DNA from: Desulfuromusa sp.
GTDB taxonomy: Bacteria > Desulfobacterota > Desulfuromonadia > Desulfuromonadales > Geopsychrobacteraceae
Length of the DNA stretch: 34,492 bases
Assembly: GCA_016744595.1 (NCBI GenBank)
Contig: JADGEB010000034.1
Location: 1-34,492, forward strand
Direction of reading: 5' to 3'
Shown here: positions 24,668 through 32,456 of the stretch, one piece after another
Layout of the letters: each line of letters starts with the position of its first letter
Position numbering within the stretch: position 1 is the first letter of the stretch
Position numbers and translations under genes: made by a program
The notes under the pieces: model-generated
The model's input: the letters and a program-made list of their open reading frames with translations, nothing else
What the model was told of the DNA's origin: nothing
Databases searched by the model: none

Positions 24668-25867
24668 GTGAGAGATGTTTATATCTGTGATGCAATCCGT
24701 ACACCCATCGGGCGCTATGGAGGTTCTCTTTCTTCGCTTCGCCCTGATGATCTGGCGGTTATTCCATTTAAATCATTGATGGAACGCAATTCTGAGGTTG
24801 ATTGGGCAGCTGTCGACGATGTGATTCTTGGTTGTGCAAATCAGGCAGGTGAAGATAATCGCAATGTGGCACGGATGACTTCATTGCTGGCAGAATTACC
24901 GGTCAGTGTGCCAGCTTGTACACTGAACCGTCTCTGCGCCTCTGGACTTAATGCCGTTGGTAGTGCCGCTCAGGCAATCAAAGCTGGCGATGCGGAATTG
25001 GTCATTGCTGGTGGCGTTGAGAGTATGTCCCGGGCTCCTTTTGTTATGGGCAAGGCTGCAACTGCTTTTTCCCGCAATGCTGAAGTTTATGACACAACTA
25101 TCGGCTGGCGTTTTATTAATCCTCAATTTAAAGCTCTTTATGGAGCTGATTCTATGCCGGAAACAGCCGAGAACTTGGCACGTGAGTTCAATATCAGTCG
25201 TGAAGATCAGGATCAATTCTCTCACTGGAGCCAAAGTAAGACAGCTGCTGCCCAGGCTGATGGTCATTTGGTACATGAAATTGTCCCGGTCCCTGTTCCC
25301 CAGCGCAAAGGGGATGCTGTCATGGTTGATAGGGATGAACATCCACGATTGACCTCACTGGAAAAGTTGAGTCAACTGAAGGTTTTGTTTCCTGAAGGGA
25401 CTATTACTGCCGGGAATGCCTCAGGAGTTAATGACGGTGCTGCAGCATTACTGATCGCCTCAGAACAGGCGGTATTGCGTTACAATCTCGAACCTAAAGT
25501 CAGAGTGTGTGGTATGGCTGCTGCTGGTGTACCACCACGCATTATGGGGCTTGGTCCGGTTCCGGCAACACAAAAACTATTGACGCGGCTTAGTTTGAGT
25601 CTGGATGATTTCGATATTCTAGAATTGAATGAGGCTTTTGCGGCACAATCTCTTGCTTGTACCCGTCAGCTTGGACTTGCCGATGATGACTCACGGATCA
25701 ATCCGTTGGGTGGAGCCATCGCTCTGGGCCATCCACTCGGAATGAGTGGTGCTCGTCTGGTGACCACGGCTGTTCATCAACTTCTGCACAATAGGGGGAA
25801 GCGCGCGCTGTGTACGATGTGTGTTGGGGTGGGGCAGGGAGTTTCTCTGGTTCTTGAACGGGTGTAG
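24668..25867 (+). CDS. 3-oxoadipyl-CoA thiolase (PcaF/PaaJ family)
   Basis: Cleaves 3-oxoadipyl-CoA with CoA to acetyl-CoA and succinyl-CoA. The 399-residue protein is very close to E. coli PaaJ and PcaF: ICDAIRTPIGRYGGSLSS, VILGCANQAGEDNRNVARM, nucleophile Cys90 in NRLCASGLNA, ESMSRAPFVMGKA, TTIGWRFINP, GNASGVNDGAAAL, LNEAFAAQ, GGAIALGHPLGMSGAR and CVGVGQG with the second catalytic Cys. The start is GTG 24668, eight bases after GGAGG and matching the PaaJ N-terminus, rather than GTG 24659, which lies in the ribosome site. The GRYGG and GEDNRNVAR stretches are what I associate with 3-oxoadipyl-CoA rather than acetoacetyl-CoA thiolases. It ends the operon that starts with the aminomutase. Confidence 0.93.
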   Translation: MRDVYICDAIRTPIGRYGGSLSSLRPDDLAVIPFKSLMERNSEVDWAAVDDVILGCANQAGEDNRNVARMTSLLAELPVSVPACTLNRLCASGLNAVGSAAQAIKAGDAELVIAGGVESMSRAPFVMGKAATAFSRNAEVYDTTIGWRFINPQFKALYGADSMPETAENLAREFNISREDQDQFSHWSQSKTAAAQADGHLVHEIVPVPVPQRKGDAVMVDRDEHPRLTSLEKLSQLKVLFPEGTITAGNASGVNDGAAALLIASEQAVLRYNLEPKVRVCGMAAAGVPPRIMGLGPVPATQKLLTRLSLSLDDFDILELNEAFAAQSLACTRQLGLADDDSRINPLGGAIALGHPLGMSGARLVTTAVHQLLHNRGKRALCTMCVGVGQGVSLVLERV

Positions 25868-25906
25868 TTATTTGGGAACATGTACTCGTTACGTGTCCCC
25901 AAATAA
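25868..25906. terminator. Strong hairpin ending the aminomutase operon
   Basis: TTATTTGGG (25868-25876) pairs with CCCAAATAA (25898-25906). Seven more inner pairs after one A-C mismatch give about a 17-pair stem with a five-base loop. It begins at the base after the thiolase stop. No U-tract follows directly, so it may end or protect the transcript rather than act as a textbook terminator. Confidence 0.55.
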
Positions 25907-25986
25907 CGGATTGCCAAATTCAAAGTCACAAATATTTCAGCTCTGTTTTTTCCTTTTACCTGTGCCGCACGGTGAGATCAACGCCA

Positions 25987-26775
25987 TCATTCATCAGCTT
26001 TGATGAATTCATAGATATTCTTTTCATCGATTGAAAGATTTTCGTTACAGTCGTAAATCTTATGCAGAAAATAGTGGTAAAAATCGTGTCTTAAACTGTC
26101 ACGATTGCCGATAACAAACCATTTATTCCTGGTCCAGATAAACGGGGAAAGATCTTCTTTTCCCAGCTCAAACATTCCCACCAGCGCTTCGGTTTTATCA
26201 GCAATAATATCGACCGATTCACCACCGATTTTTTGGATTAATTTCTGTGACTCAGGATGTTCTATTTGAATGTCAAAATTATGCGGCATAGCACCCATAC
26301 AAACATAACGGATACCAACTCCCCGTGCTGCGGCTTTGTTTATAGAAGGGGCCAGTATTTTTCCACATGGGGGGAATAGCCTGATATAGAGTTCTTGCTC
26401 GGCATGACCAATAATTTCGACTGCCTTTTGCATGACTTCATTATGTCCCCTCAGGGTCAGGATATATTCGTACTCTGTCACTGTTGTTACCGCTTCCAGT
26501 TCTTCTTCAAAACTGTGCAGGTTTGATTCAAATTGACTTTTTAGTCGCTTCTTCAATTCCTCAGGGGGCAATGGAACATATTGTCCCTGTTCTATCTCAA
26601 AAACCATCCCTTTCCGGCTCAGGGTATTCAATACATCATAAATTCTGGAACGGGCAATCCCTGATAGTTTGCTGAGTTGTGATCCATTCGATGGATGATG
26701 AGTCACCAGCGCCATATAGCAGGAGGTTTCATATTGTGAAAACCCGAACTCAGTCATTTTGTAAGATTCCAGCAT
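25987..26775 (-). CDS. TrmB-family transcriptional regulator
   Basis: A 262-residue TrmB-type regulator: an N-terminal winged helix-turn-helix (FGFSQYETSCYMALVTHHPS, then SQLSKLSGIARSRIYDVLNT), a coiled region (PPEELKKRLKSQFESNLHSF), and a C-terminal phospholipase D-like or effector-sensing domain. TrmB proteins are best known as sugar-responsive regulators in archaea; bacterial members sense varied ligands. The start is ATG 26775 with GGAGG just upstream; the longer frame to 26865 has no ribosome site. It is divergent from the RocD-like aminotransferase, with a promoter and an overlapping inverted repeat between them, suggesting repression of that gene. Confidence 0.88.
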   Translation of the reverse strand: MLESYKMTEFGFSQYETSCYMALVTHHPSNGSQLSKLSGIARSRIYDVLNTLSRKGMVFEIEQGQYVPLPPEELKKRLKSQFESNLHSFEEELEAVTTVTEYEYILTLRGHNEVMQKAVEIIGHAEQELYIRLFPPCGKILAPSINKAAARGVGIRYVCMGAMPHNFDIQIEHPESQKLIQKIGGESVDIIADKTEALVGMFELGKEDLSPFIWTRNKWFVIGNRDSLRHDFYHYFLHKIYDCNENLSIDEKNIYEFIKADE

Positions 26776-26846
26776 TTGACCTCCCCGTTGCAACAACTCT
26801 ATGTCAATCAGCAAGCCACGCAACCATAGCATATTTAGCTGAAATC

Positions 26847-26874
26847 TTGACAAATACTCACCCAAAAGTATATG
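26847..26874 (+). promoter_or_regulatory. Promoter of the RocD-like aminotransferase
   Basis: A perfect -35 TTGACA (26847-26852) and a partial -10 TATATG (26869-26874) are separated by 16 bases. The -10 box overlaps the left arm of an inverted repeat. Transcription would start near 26881, about 50 bases before the ATG at 26931, which has AAAGGAG. Confidence 0.6.
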
Positions 26875-26896
26875 TTGTTACTTAGATAGCAACATA
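26871..26896. promoter_or_regulatory. Candidate TrmB operator
   Basis: TATGTTG (26871-26877) and CAACATA (26890-26896) are perfect 7-bp inverted arms around 12 bases. The repeat covers the -10 box and predicted start of the aminotransferase promoter, which suits a repressor site for the divergent TrmB regulator. Confidence 0.6.
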
Positions 26897-26930
26897 AAAC
26901 AACGAAGGATGTAATCTGAAAGGAGCTGCT

Positions 26931-28205
26931 ATGTATCATCCCAATATCAGTTTGACGTCTGCGTACTCAACTGTCGCTGACGATAAAATTGTTAATTTTG
27001 AGGATACCTGTGGTGCCCACCATTATGACCGCCTGAATCTGGTTGTACGACAGGCTAAAGGGTGTTGGCTGACTGATGCCAGCGGACGTAAATATCTCGA
27101 CTGTCTGGCCGCATATTCGGCGGCTAATCCGGGTCATCATCACCACAAAATAGTCCATGCAATGACTGAAGCTTTGCTTGGTAACTATGCTTCCGTTATC
27201 TCAAATGTTGTTTATACTGATCCTCTGGGTGTTTTCCTTAAAAAGGCAGCTAACTTTGCTCCGCAGCTGGCTCCCCGTTTTGGCAGCAACGGTAACAAAG
27301 TGTTGCCTAAAAATGGTGGGGTTGAATCTGTTGAAACTGCCATCAAGATGATGCGCTATTACGGCTGGAAGAAAAAAAGGATTAAGGATGGTCAGCAGGA
27401 AATTATCATTTTTGACAATAACTTTCATGGCCGGATGATTACGGTTGTTTCCTTCTCTTCAACAAGGAAATACCGTGAAGGGTTTGCTCCACTGACCCCG
27501 GGATTTGTTTCGGCAAAATTTGGTGATCTTGAAGACGTTAAACAACTGTTAAATGACAACACCTGCGGAATTCTGGTTGAGCCGATGCAAGGGGAGGGCG
27601 GTATGCGGATTCCTCCTCAAGGGTTCTTACAGGGCTTAAGGGATATAACAGATCAGGAAGATCTGCTGTTGGTCTTTGATGAGATTCAAGTTGGCTTAGG
27701 GCGTACCGGAAAGCGGTTCTGTTTTGAGCATGATAATGTCGTCCCGGATGGCCTGATTTTGGGAAAAGCCTTATCAGGTGGTTTGATGCCGCTGTCGATT
27801 TTTATGACCAACAGCAAGCTGATGGATATGGCGTTCACAATTGGCTCTGATGGTTCGACCTTCGGGGGGTATCCATTGGCTTGTGTCGCTGGGATTGCTG
27901 CCCTGACAGTTATCGAAGAGGAACAGCTGGTTGAAAGTTCGGCCAGGCAAGGGAAAAAACTAAAAGCGGCAATCGAAAAAATTGCCAAAAAGTCTCCGCA
28001 TGTGAAGGAAGTTCGCGGAAAAGGTCTGTTTATCGGTATTGAAGTTGTTCATGGCAACGCCATGGAGTTCTGCCGGCAACTGCTTGACCTGGGTTTGATT
28101 GTCAATGACAGTCACGGGCATACAATCCGCATTTCTCCACCGTTGAACATCAATGATGAGGAAATCGATTTTCTGGTTAAAAGTCTGGAAAAAGTTTTAG
28201 TGTAG
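26931..28205 (+). CDS. Class III omega-aminotransferase (RocD/ornithine aminotransferase-like)
   Basis: Ornithine aminotransferases move the distal amino group of ornithine to 2-oxoglutarate; related enzymes do the same for lysine. The 424-residue protein shows YSAANPGHHHHKI, the modified KNGGVESVETAIK (usually NTGVEAVETA), IFDNNFHGRMITVVSFS, LVEPMQGEGG, FDEIQVGLGRTG, the PLP lysine Lys279 in LILGKALSGG, GSTFGGYPLACVA and VRGKGLFIGIE. It is controlled by its own promoter beside a TrmB gene. In this context a lysine 6-aminotransferase role would supply the semialdehyde used by the ALDH7 enzyme. Plain ornithine aminotransferase is the main alternative. Confidence 0.88.
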   Translation: MYHPNISLTSAYSTVADDKIVNFEDTCGAHHYDRLNLVVRQAKGCWLTDASGRKYLDCLAAYSAANPGHHHHKIVHAMTEALLGNYASVISNVVYTDPLGVFLKKAANFAPQLAPRFGSNGNKVLPKNGGVESVETAIKMMRYYGWKKKRIKDGQQEIIIFDNNFHGRMITVVSFSSTRKYREGFAPLTPGFVSAKFGDLEDVKQLLNDNTCGILVEPMQGEGGMRIPPQGFLQGLRDITDQEDLLLVFDEIQVGLGRTGKRFCFEHDNVVPDGLILGKALSGGLMPLSIFMTNSKLMDMAFTIGSDGSTFGGYPLACVAGIAALTVIEEEQLVESSARQGKKLKAAIEKIAKKSPHVKEVRGKGLFIGIEVVHGNAMEFCRQLLDLGLIVNDSHGHTIRISPPLNINDEEIDFLVKSLEKVLV

Positions 28206-28211
28206 ACCTTC

Positions 28212-28658
28212 TTAAGTTTGGGTGTTGATGACGTATTTCAGAATTTCTACGACTTGCTCCGGAGTTTTTGCCCAAGCAATTGCAGCGGCATCAATCTCTT
28301 TAAGTGGGTGAATGATTTCATCGCTATGCAAGGTAATATAGGGCTTTCCGAGAGCCGCGCAATACCCGGCATCAAAAGCTGCGTTCCACTGCTTATATTT
28401 TTCACCGAAACGGACGACGGCAATATCGCATCTTTCGATCAGTGTTTTTGTCCGGAGTCCGTTGACTTTTGCTGACTTGTGATCACGCCAGAAGTTGTCA
28501 GATTCTGCACCCAGGATATCTCCTGCTGCGTCGCTCGCTTCATGATTTGTTACGGCAGAGGTGAATTCGACTGATAACCCTTGGGTCATGACACCATCAA
28601 TTAGTTTTTGACGCCAGTCAGTGTGGATTTCACCAGAAAGGTACACATTCCAATTCAT
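28212..28658 (-). CDS. YtoQ family protein
   Basis: A 148-residue protein matching the YtoQ family, which has a nucleoside 2-deoxyribosyltransferase-like fold. It begins NWNVYLSGEIHTDWRQKL and has FTSAVTNHEASDAAGD, NFWRDHKSAKVN, RCDIAVVRFGEKYKQWNAAF and GKPYITLHSDEIIHPLKEID. The function is not established. GGAG lies six bases before the ATG. It is convergent with the RocD-like gene and ten bases downstream of the next membrane protein gene, so the two are probably cotranscribed. Confidence 0.82.
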   Translation of the reverse strand: MNWNVYLSGEIHTDWRQKLIDGVMTQGLSVEFTSAVTNHEASDAAGDILGAESDNFWRDHKSAKVNGLRTKTLIERCDIAVVRFGEKYKQWNAAFDAGYCAALGKPYITLHSDEIIHPLKEIDAAAIAWAKTPEQVVEILKYVINTQT

Positions 28659-28667
28659 CGATAGCTC

Positions 28668-29699
28668 CTATGTGGTTCTTTCTTCAAGTAACTCCCTCAG
28701 GGGTAAGGGCAGATAGCTTCTTACTTTTCGGGTTATGTGTTCTTCATTTTTTTGCCAAAGTAAACCTAAATAGATGATTGCGAGACCTATTGCCGTTAAC
28801 GCAATGGGAAATAACCAGCTGTTCTTGAAGACCTCACCTGCCAGATGACCCAAGTAAATTGAACAACCAATAGCACCAAAAATGACGAATACCCGACGAA
28901 CAATGATAACGCCAACCCCGATAAGGAGTAAATTGACACAGCAATAAATAAACTTTGAAAGCTCACTATCGGAATGTTGGGATGTCATTCCTCCCCAGAA
29001 TGCCATAACACCAAACAAGTAGAGCCAAAATGCAAAATCACCCGATTTTGCTGAACGAATATCGACCCAGAACGCAAAAAGAGTCATTGTCAGACCAAAA
29101 TACATTGAAACCAGAGCCCGTAGCTCAAAGTCTGGTCTGCCTCCCACTAACATGGCAGCAATATCCATCGACATGTACCAAAGCGTTACTGCAATAGGCA
29201 TCAGCATGAATGGATAGCGATAAAACCACGCTAAAATAGCACCGATGGCCAGAGTTCCCAGTTCCAGATAGATCCAATGCCATTTTATATAGTGATGATA
29301 TTCACGATAGGTCGTGTCATCTGGCCACCACCCCATAGCTTGTTGCAGGCCGTATATTGCTAATGGGGCGAGCGCCACTACGAAAGTTGCACAAATTCCG
29401 GATGGGATAAAATGGCCATTTTTTTTGAAACTTTCCGTAAGTTTTAAGCCAACTCCTGCGTAAGCCATAGATATAAAGAAGATTCCCCAACCACCAAAAC
29501 TTTCCCAACCTAAATTCATGAACAGGGTCATCGCTCCGATAGCAATCAACCCACCCATGTAATAGAGAACATGCGTGAAATCAAAACTTGGGCCGGTCGA
29601 TGGTAAAGCTTTAAAGAAATCAAAAAGATTGTCAGCCTGTTCTTCCGAAATTATTTCTTCAGCAACAGCGAGTTCAAGTTTTTTCTTGGTGACTTTCAT
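28668..29699 (-). CDS. DUF2157-like multi-pass membrane protein
   Basis: A 343-residue protein with a short soluble head (KLELAVAEEIISEEQADNLF, the DUF2157-like N-terminal helix pair) and then about nine to ten hydrophobic segments, for example VLYYMGGLIAIGAMTLFMNL, FFISMAYAGVGLKL, TFVVALAPLAIYGL and LFPIALTAIGLAIIYLGL. No catalytic motif was seen. GGAG lies seven bases before the ATG. It is upstream of the YtoQ gene on the same strand. The function is unknown; I assign the family by pattern only. Confidence 0.75.
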   Translation of the reverse strand: MKVTKKKLELAVAEEIISEEQADNLFDFFKALPSTGPSFDFTHVLYYMGGLIAIGAMTLFMNLGWESFGGWGIFFISMAYAGVGLKLTESFKKNGHFIPSGICATFVVALAPLAIYGLQQAMGWWPDDTTYREYHHYIKWHWIYLELGTLAIGAILAWFYRYPFMLMPIAVTLWYMSMDIAAMLVGGRPDFELRALVSMYFGLTMTLFAFWVDIRSAKSGDFAFWLYLFGVMAFWGGMTSQHSDSELSKFIYCCVNLLLIGVGVIIVRRVFVIFGAIGCSIYLGHLAGEVFKNSWLFPIALTAIGLAIIYLGLLWQKNEEHITRKVRSYLPLPLRELLEERTT

Positions 29700-29733
29700 C
29701 GATCAACTCCTGACCGTACTTTTGGACATAAAG

Positions 29734-30120
29734 CTATCTAATAACTGACAGCGATGTGAACTTGCACGACTTGCCGTAAGTTTTATTAGATTCAATGTCC
29801 TGCAGTTTTGGAAAAACGTTTATCACGATCACGCCCAATACGATTAACCCCATTCCTAAAATTGCCGGCAGGTCAGGTATTTCTTTGTATAAAATGGTTC
29901 CTGCAATTATGACCAGAACGATACCGAGGCCAGACCAGATGGCATACGTAATCCCCACAGGGATAGTTTTTAGTACATGAGTAAAAAAGTAAAAAGCTAT
30001 TCCGTACCCTATAATGACAATAAGACTTGGAACAACCTTTGTGAATTCTGCTGATGCTTTTAATGCACTTGTTGCAATGACTTCAGCGATGATTGCGATG
30101 GAGAGGTACAAGTAGGCCAT
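29734..30120 (-). CDS. Small multidrug resistance (SMR) family transporter
   Basis: A four-helix proton-coupled efflux protein of the EmrE/QacE type. The conserved Glu13 lies in AIIAEVIATSALKAS, with FYFFTHVLKTIPVGITYAIW and GLGIVLVIIAGTILYKE also standard. The typical protein is about 105-110 residues; this one is 128, with an extra polar tail of about 20 residues (from QDIESNKTYGK) after the last helix. The ribosome site is weak. A drug-export or a guanidinium/polyamine-export role cannot be separated here. Confidence 0.92.
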   Translation of the reverse strand: MAYLYLSIAIIAEVIATSALKASAEFTKVVPSLIVIIGYGIAFYFFTHVLKTIPVGITYAIWSGLGIVLVIIAGTILYKEIPDLPAILGMGLIVLGVIVINVFPKLQDIESNKTYGKSCKFTSLSVIR

Positions 30121-30361
30121 TTTATTCTTTCTGATAGTGGGCCGTTGAGATAACCGGCGCTGGACGGCTTGAGACGACCGATCGATTAAAATTACAGCAG
30201 AAGTTTCCTGTCTTGCCTGGAGCGAAGTCGGGCAGGTTTTACGTGTACCGCTTCAGGGTATACAGGGTGTCCACGGCGCTCGGTTCATGCCTGCTGAGTT
30301 GGGACGTTTGAATACTGCTACGACTTCACGTTTGAGAAAGAACTCAGTTTTTCAGTGCAAT
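30121..30361. other. Intergenic region without a recognised gene
   Basis: This 241-base stretch separates the SMR gene from the alpha/beta hydrolase. It contains an imperfect, wobble-rich stem near 30210-30237 followed by TTTTA on the plus strand, but no plus-strand gene lies upstream. I see no convincing ORF, tRNA or operator. Confidence 0.4.
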
Positions 30362-31165
30362 CTACTGGCTTGACACCCGCTGTAAAAAAGCCATCAAGTG
30401 GCTATTGAAAATTTGTGGATTTTCCATGTTACTCATGTGTCCGGCATCAGGAATCAGTTGTAGTTCGGCACCAGCTATGTTGTCGTACATATAACGCGCG
30501 GCTTGCGGCGGAGTGACGGTATCAACTTCACCGACCATGATAAGTGTGGGCACGGTGATTTTGCTGAGTGTCGCACTGGTGTCAGTTCGTGCCGCCATGG
30601 CAATAAGATTGCCGGCAATAGCGACAGGTGCAGTCGCATTTATTATGGTGCTGATCTCAGCAACCGCTGCCGTGTTGTTTTTTACCGAGTCAGGGCTGAA
30701 AACGGCAGGGATAAATGTTTTGGCAAATTCTGCTGCCCCCTCTTTTTTGACCATCGTAGCTGCGTTGGCACGTTTAATTTTACCGGCATTGTCATCAGCC
30801 TCACAACGGGTATCACACAGAGCGACGGCAAGAAAACGGTCAGGATGGCGTTCCAGAGCTCTTAGGGTGATGTAGCCTCCCATGGAAAAACCAACGATGA
30901 TCGCTTGGTGAATCTCCAAGTGGTCAAGCAATGCCAGCAAATCATCGACATGGTTTTCGATGGTGTATTGTCCATCTCCAATGGCGCTCTTGCCCAGGCC
31001 ACGCAGGTCATAAGCTATTGTGCGAAAATTGCGGCCGACAAGTTTCAGTTGTTCTGACCACATGACACTGCTGAATGGAAAACCATGAACAAACACGACC
31101 GGGGTTTCTGCTGAGTCGCCGCTGTCTTCATAATAGAGGGTTGTAGCGTTAATGAGTGCATGCAT
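30362..31165 (-). CDS. Alpha/beta hydrolase (enol-lactonase/esterase-like)
   Basis: A 267-residue alpha/beta hydrolase. The oxyanion region is FVHGFPFSSVMW, the nucleophile Ser lies in VGFSMGGYI (about residue 94), the acid is probably Asp in GEVDTVTPP, and the His lies in DAGHMSNMENP. The pattern resembles 3-oxoadipate enol-lactonase (PcaD) and many unrelated esterases. GGAG precedes the ATG. It is downstream of a homocysteine methyltransferase-like gene on the same strand and about 4.5 kb from the thiolase. No ring-cleavage genes are present, so a lactonase role is not supported. Confidence 0.85.
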   Translation of the reverse strand: MHALINATTLYYEDSGDSAETPVVFVHGFPFSSVMWSEQLKLVGRNFRTIAYDLRGLGKSAIGDGQYTIENHVDDLLALLDHLEIHQAIIVGFSMGGYITLRALERHPDRFLAVALCDTRCEADDNAGKIKRANAATMVKKEGAAEFAKTFIPAVFSPDSVKNNTAAVAEISTIINATAPVAIAGNLIAMAARTDTSATLSKITVPTLIMVGEVDTVTPPQAARYMYDNIAGAELQLIPDAGHMSNMENPQIFNSHLMAFLQRVSSQ

Positions 31166-31255
31166 ACTGTTTCTCCTTAATGTCTCCAGGGTCGTCCTGA
31201 AGATGTTTCATCAAGCCTTTTTCGTTTCGTAGAACCGCAACCTGACTGCAATCTT

Positions 31256-32170
31256 TCAAGTTCGAAGTTTCTCAGAGAGCAGGGCGATATGGTCGGGGCC
31301 AATCCCACAGCAACCACCAATCAAGGTCGCACCTTCTTGCCGCCATTGCTGCGCCCAGGTCAGGTAAGCAGAAGGTGACATGTCTTCACGCACAACATCA
31401 AGCCCCTCGTTTGCCATCACGTTTTTTGGTTGTGGTGGAAAGGCGTTGGCGTAGGCACCAATCTCAATCTTTTCAGCATTTAATGCTATCAATTTAGCTC
31501 TTGTTATCTGGATCGCTTTAGCGATGACCTCAGGCTGGCAACAGTTGAACAAGATCGCATCTACACCAATCTTGGACATGGCAGCTACTGCATCAACCAC
31601 GGGTTCTCCGGATCGTAACAATGGTTCACTGGTTGGTATTGAATCTTCTAAGGTGAATGAAATCCAAACCGGTTTTTTCTTCTCATCCAGTTTGTCGATG
31701 AGTGACTTTACCTGTATTGGTTCATCAATCAAACTCTGTGTTTCACAGAGCCATAAATCGCAGTATGGGCTGAGCCCTTCAATCAGTGGTGTTGCAATTT
31801 CATCAACGCGTTCAGGCTGATACAGCTCAGCACGGTAAGAACCAAATAACGGTGGGATAGACCCTGCGATACGAGTGTGCGCCTGGGTTTCCTCGACCGC
31901 AGCCCGCGCGACTTGACCAGCGGAAGTCGCTAGAGATTTGCCTTGAGTTTGGAAGCGTTTCTCGCCGATATGAAAGGGAACCAGAGCATAACTATTGGTC
32001 ATAATCACCCGGGCGCCACTCTTGATAAAATCCTTGTGAACCTTTTTTACAATCTCAGGTGCTTTCATCATCGCCAACGCAGACCACTCCGGTTGCTTGA
32101 AGGGCGCCCCCCGACGTTCAAGCTCTCTTCCCATGCCGCCGTCTAGAATTGTGATCGTACTCTTCTTCAT
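31256..32170 (-). CDS. Homocysteine S-methyltransferase family protein
   Basis: A zinc-dependent methyltransferase domain protein of 304 residues, related to MmuM, which makes methionine from homocysteine with S-methylmethionine or SAM. It begins with TILDGGMGRELERRGAP, and MTNSYALVPFHIGE follows. The zinc cysteines are in LFNCCQPEV (about residue 210) and GGCCGIGPDH near the C-terminus. It may be cotranscribed with the hydrolase 90 bases downstream. The methyl donor is unknown. Confidence 0.88.
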   Translation of the reverse strand: MKKSTITILDGGMGRELERRGAPFKQPEWSALAMMKAPEIVKKVHKDFIKSGARVIMTNSYALVPFHIGEKRFQTQGKSLATSAGQVARAAVEETQAHTRIAGSIPPLFGSYRAELYQPERVDEIATPLIEGLSPYCDLWLCETQSLIDEPIQVKSLIDKLDEKKKPVWISFTLEDSIPTSEPLLRSGEPVVDAVAAMSKIGVDAILFNCCQPEVIAKAIQITRAKLIALNAEKIEIGAYANAFPPQPKNVMANEGLDVVREDMSPSAYLTWAQQWRQEGATLIGGCCGIGPDHIALLSEKLRT

Positions 32171-32197
32171 TGTGTATCCATTATGGCAATTTTCTTA

Positions 32198-32456
32198 TCA
32201 GTCGCTTTTTGCTTCCACTCCTGAAACAGGCTGATTCGTCCCTCTCTCTACAATCGCCAAGATCTCTTCGATTGTTTTTGTTTCTAGTGTAGATTCGTGA
32301 CTGTGCCATTTCATGTCAGCACGTTGCCAGTAGAGCTTCCAAGAGTTTTTTTACATATGTTGCTTTAGCAATGGGTTATTCTACCTTTTTGTCTCGTTGG
32401 TGCCATATTTCTCTGATTTCAAAATTGTCGATCTGGCCAATTTTGATATGAACCTG
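32198..32456 (-). pseudogene. Decayed DUF3024-like gene remnant
   Basis: Reading the minus strand gives pieces of one protein broken by mutations. KIGQIDNFEIREIWHQRDKK is followed by VE and an in-frame stop (TAA at 32376-32378), then PIAKATYVKK. At a run of seven A (32346-32352) the frame shifts, and WKLYWQRADMKWHSHE then continues to a TGA at 32198-32200. The pattern FEIR..W, P-x-AKATYVK and WKxYWQRADxKWH is what I recall of DUF3024 proteins, which are about 110 residues. The N-terminal part is missing after a stop at 32457. The family call is from memory; the continuity across the breaks is directly visible. Confidence 0.55.

Noticed and set aside
13574..28205. Ornithine fermentation locus (OraSE/OrtAB type)
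   Set aside because: No 4,5-aminomutase, ornithine racemase of the Orr type or 2-amino-4-ketopentanoate thiolase subunits were seen; the thiolase is a plain PcaF/PaaJ type.
30200..30245. Terminator or small RNA in the gap before the hydrolase
   Set aside because: The stem relies on several wobble pairs and a mismatch, and no plus-strand gene precedes it.
21888..31165. A beta-ketoadipate (protocatechuate) pathway including the PcaD-like hydrolase at 30362
   Set aside because: No ring-cleavage, cycloisomerase or decarboxylase genes are present. The hydrolase is on the other strand several kilobases away and matches many unrelated esterases equally well.
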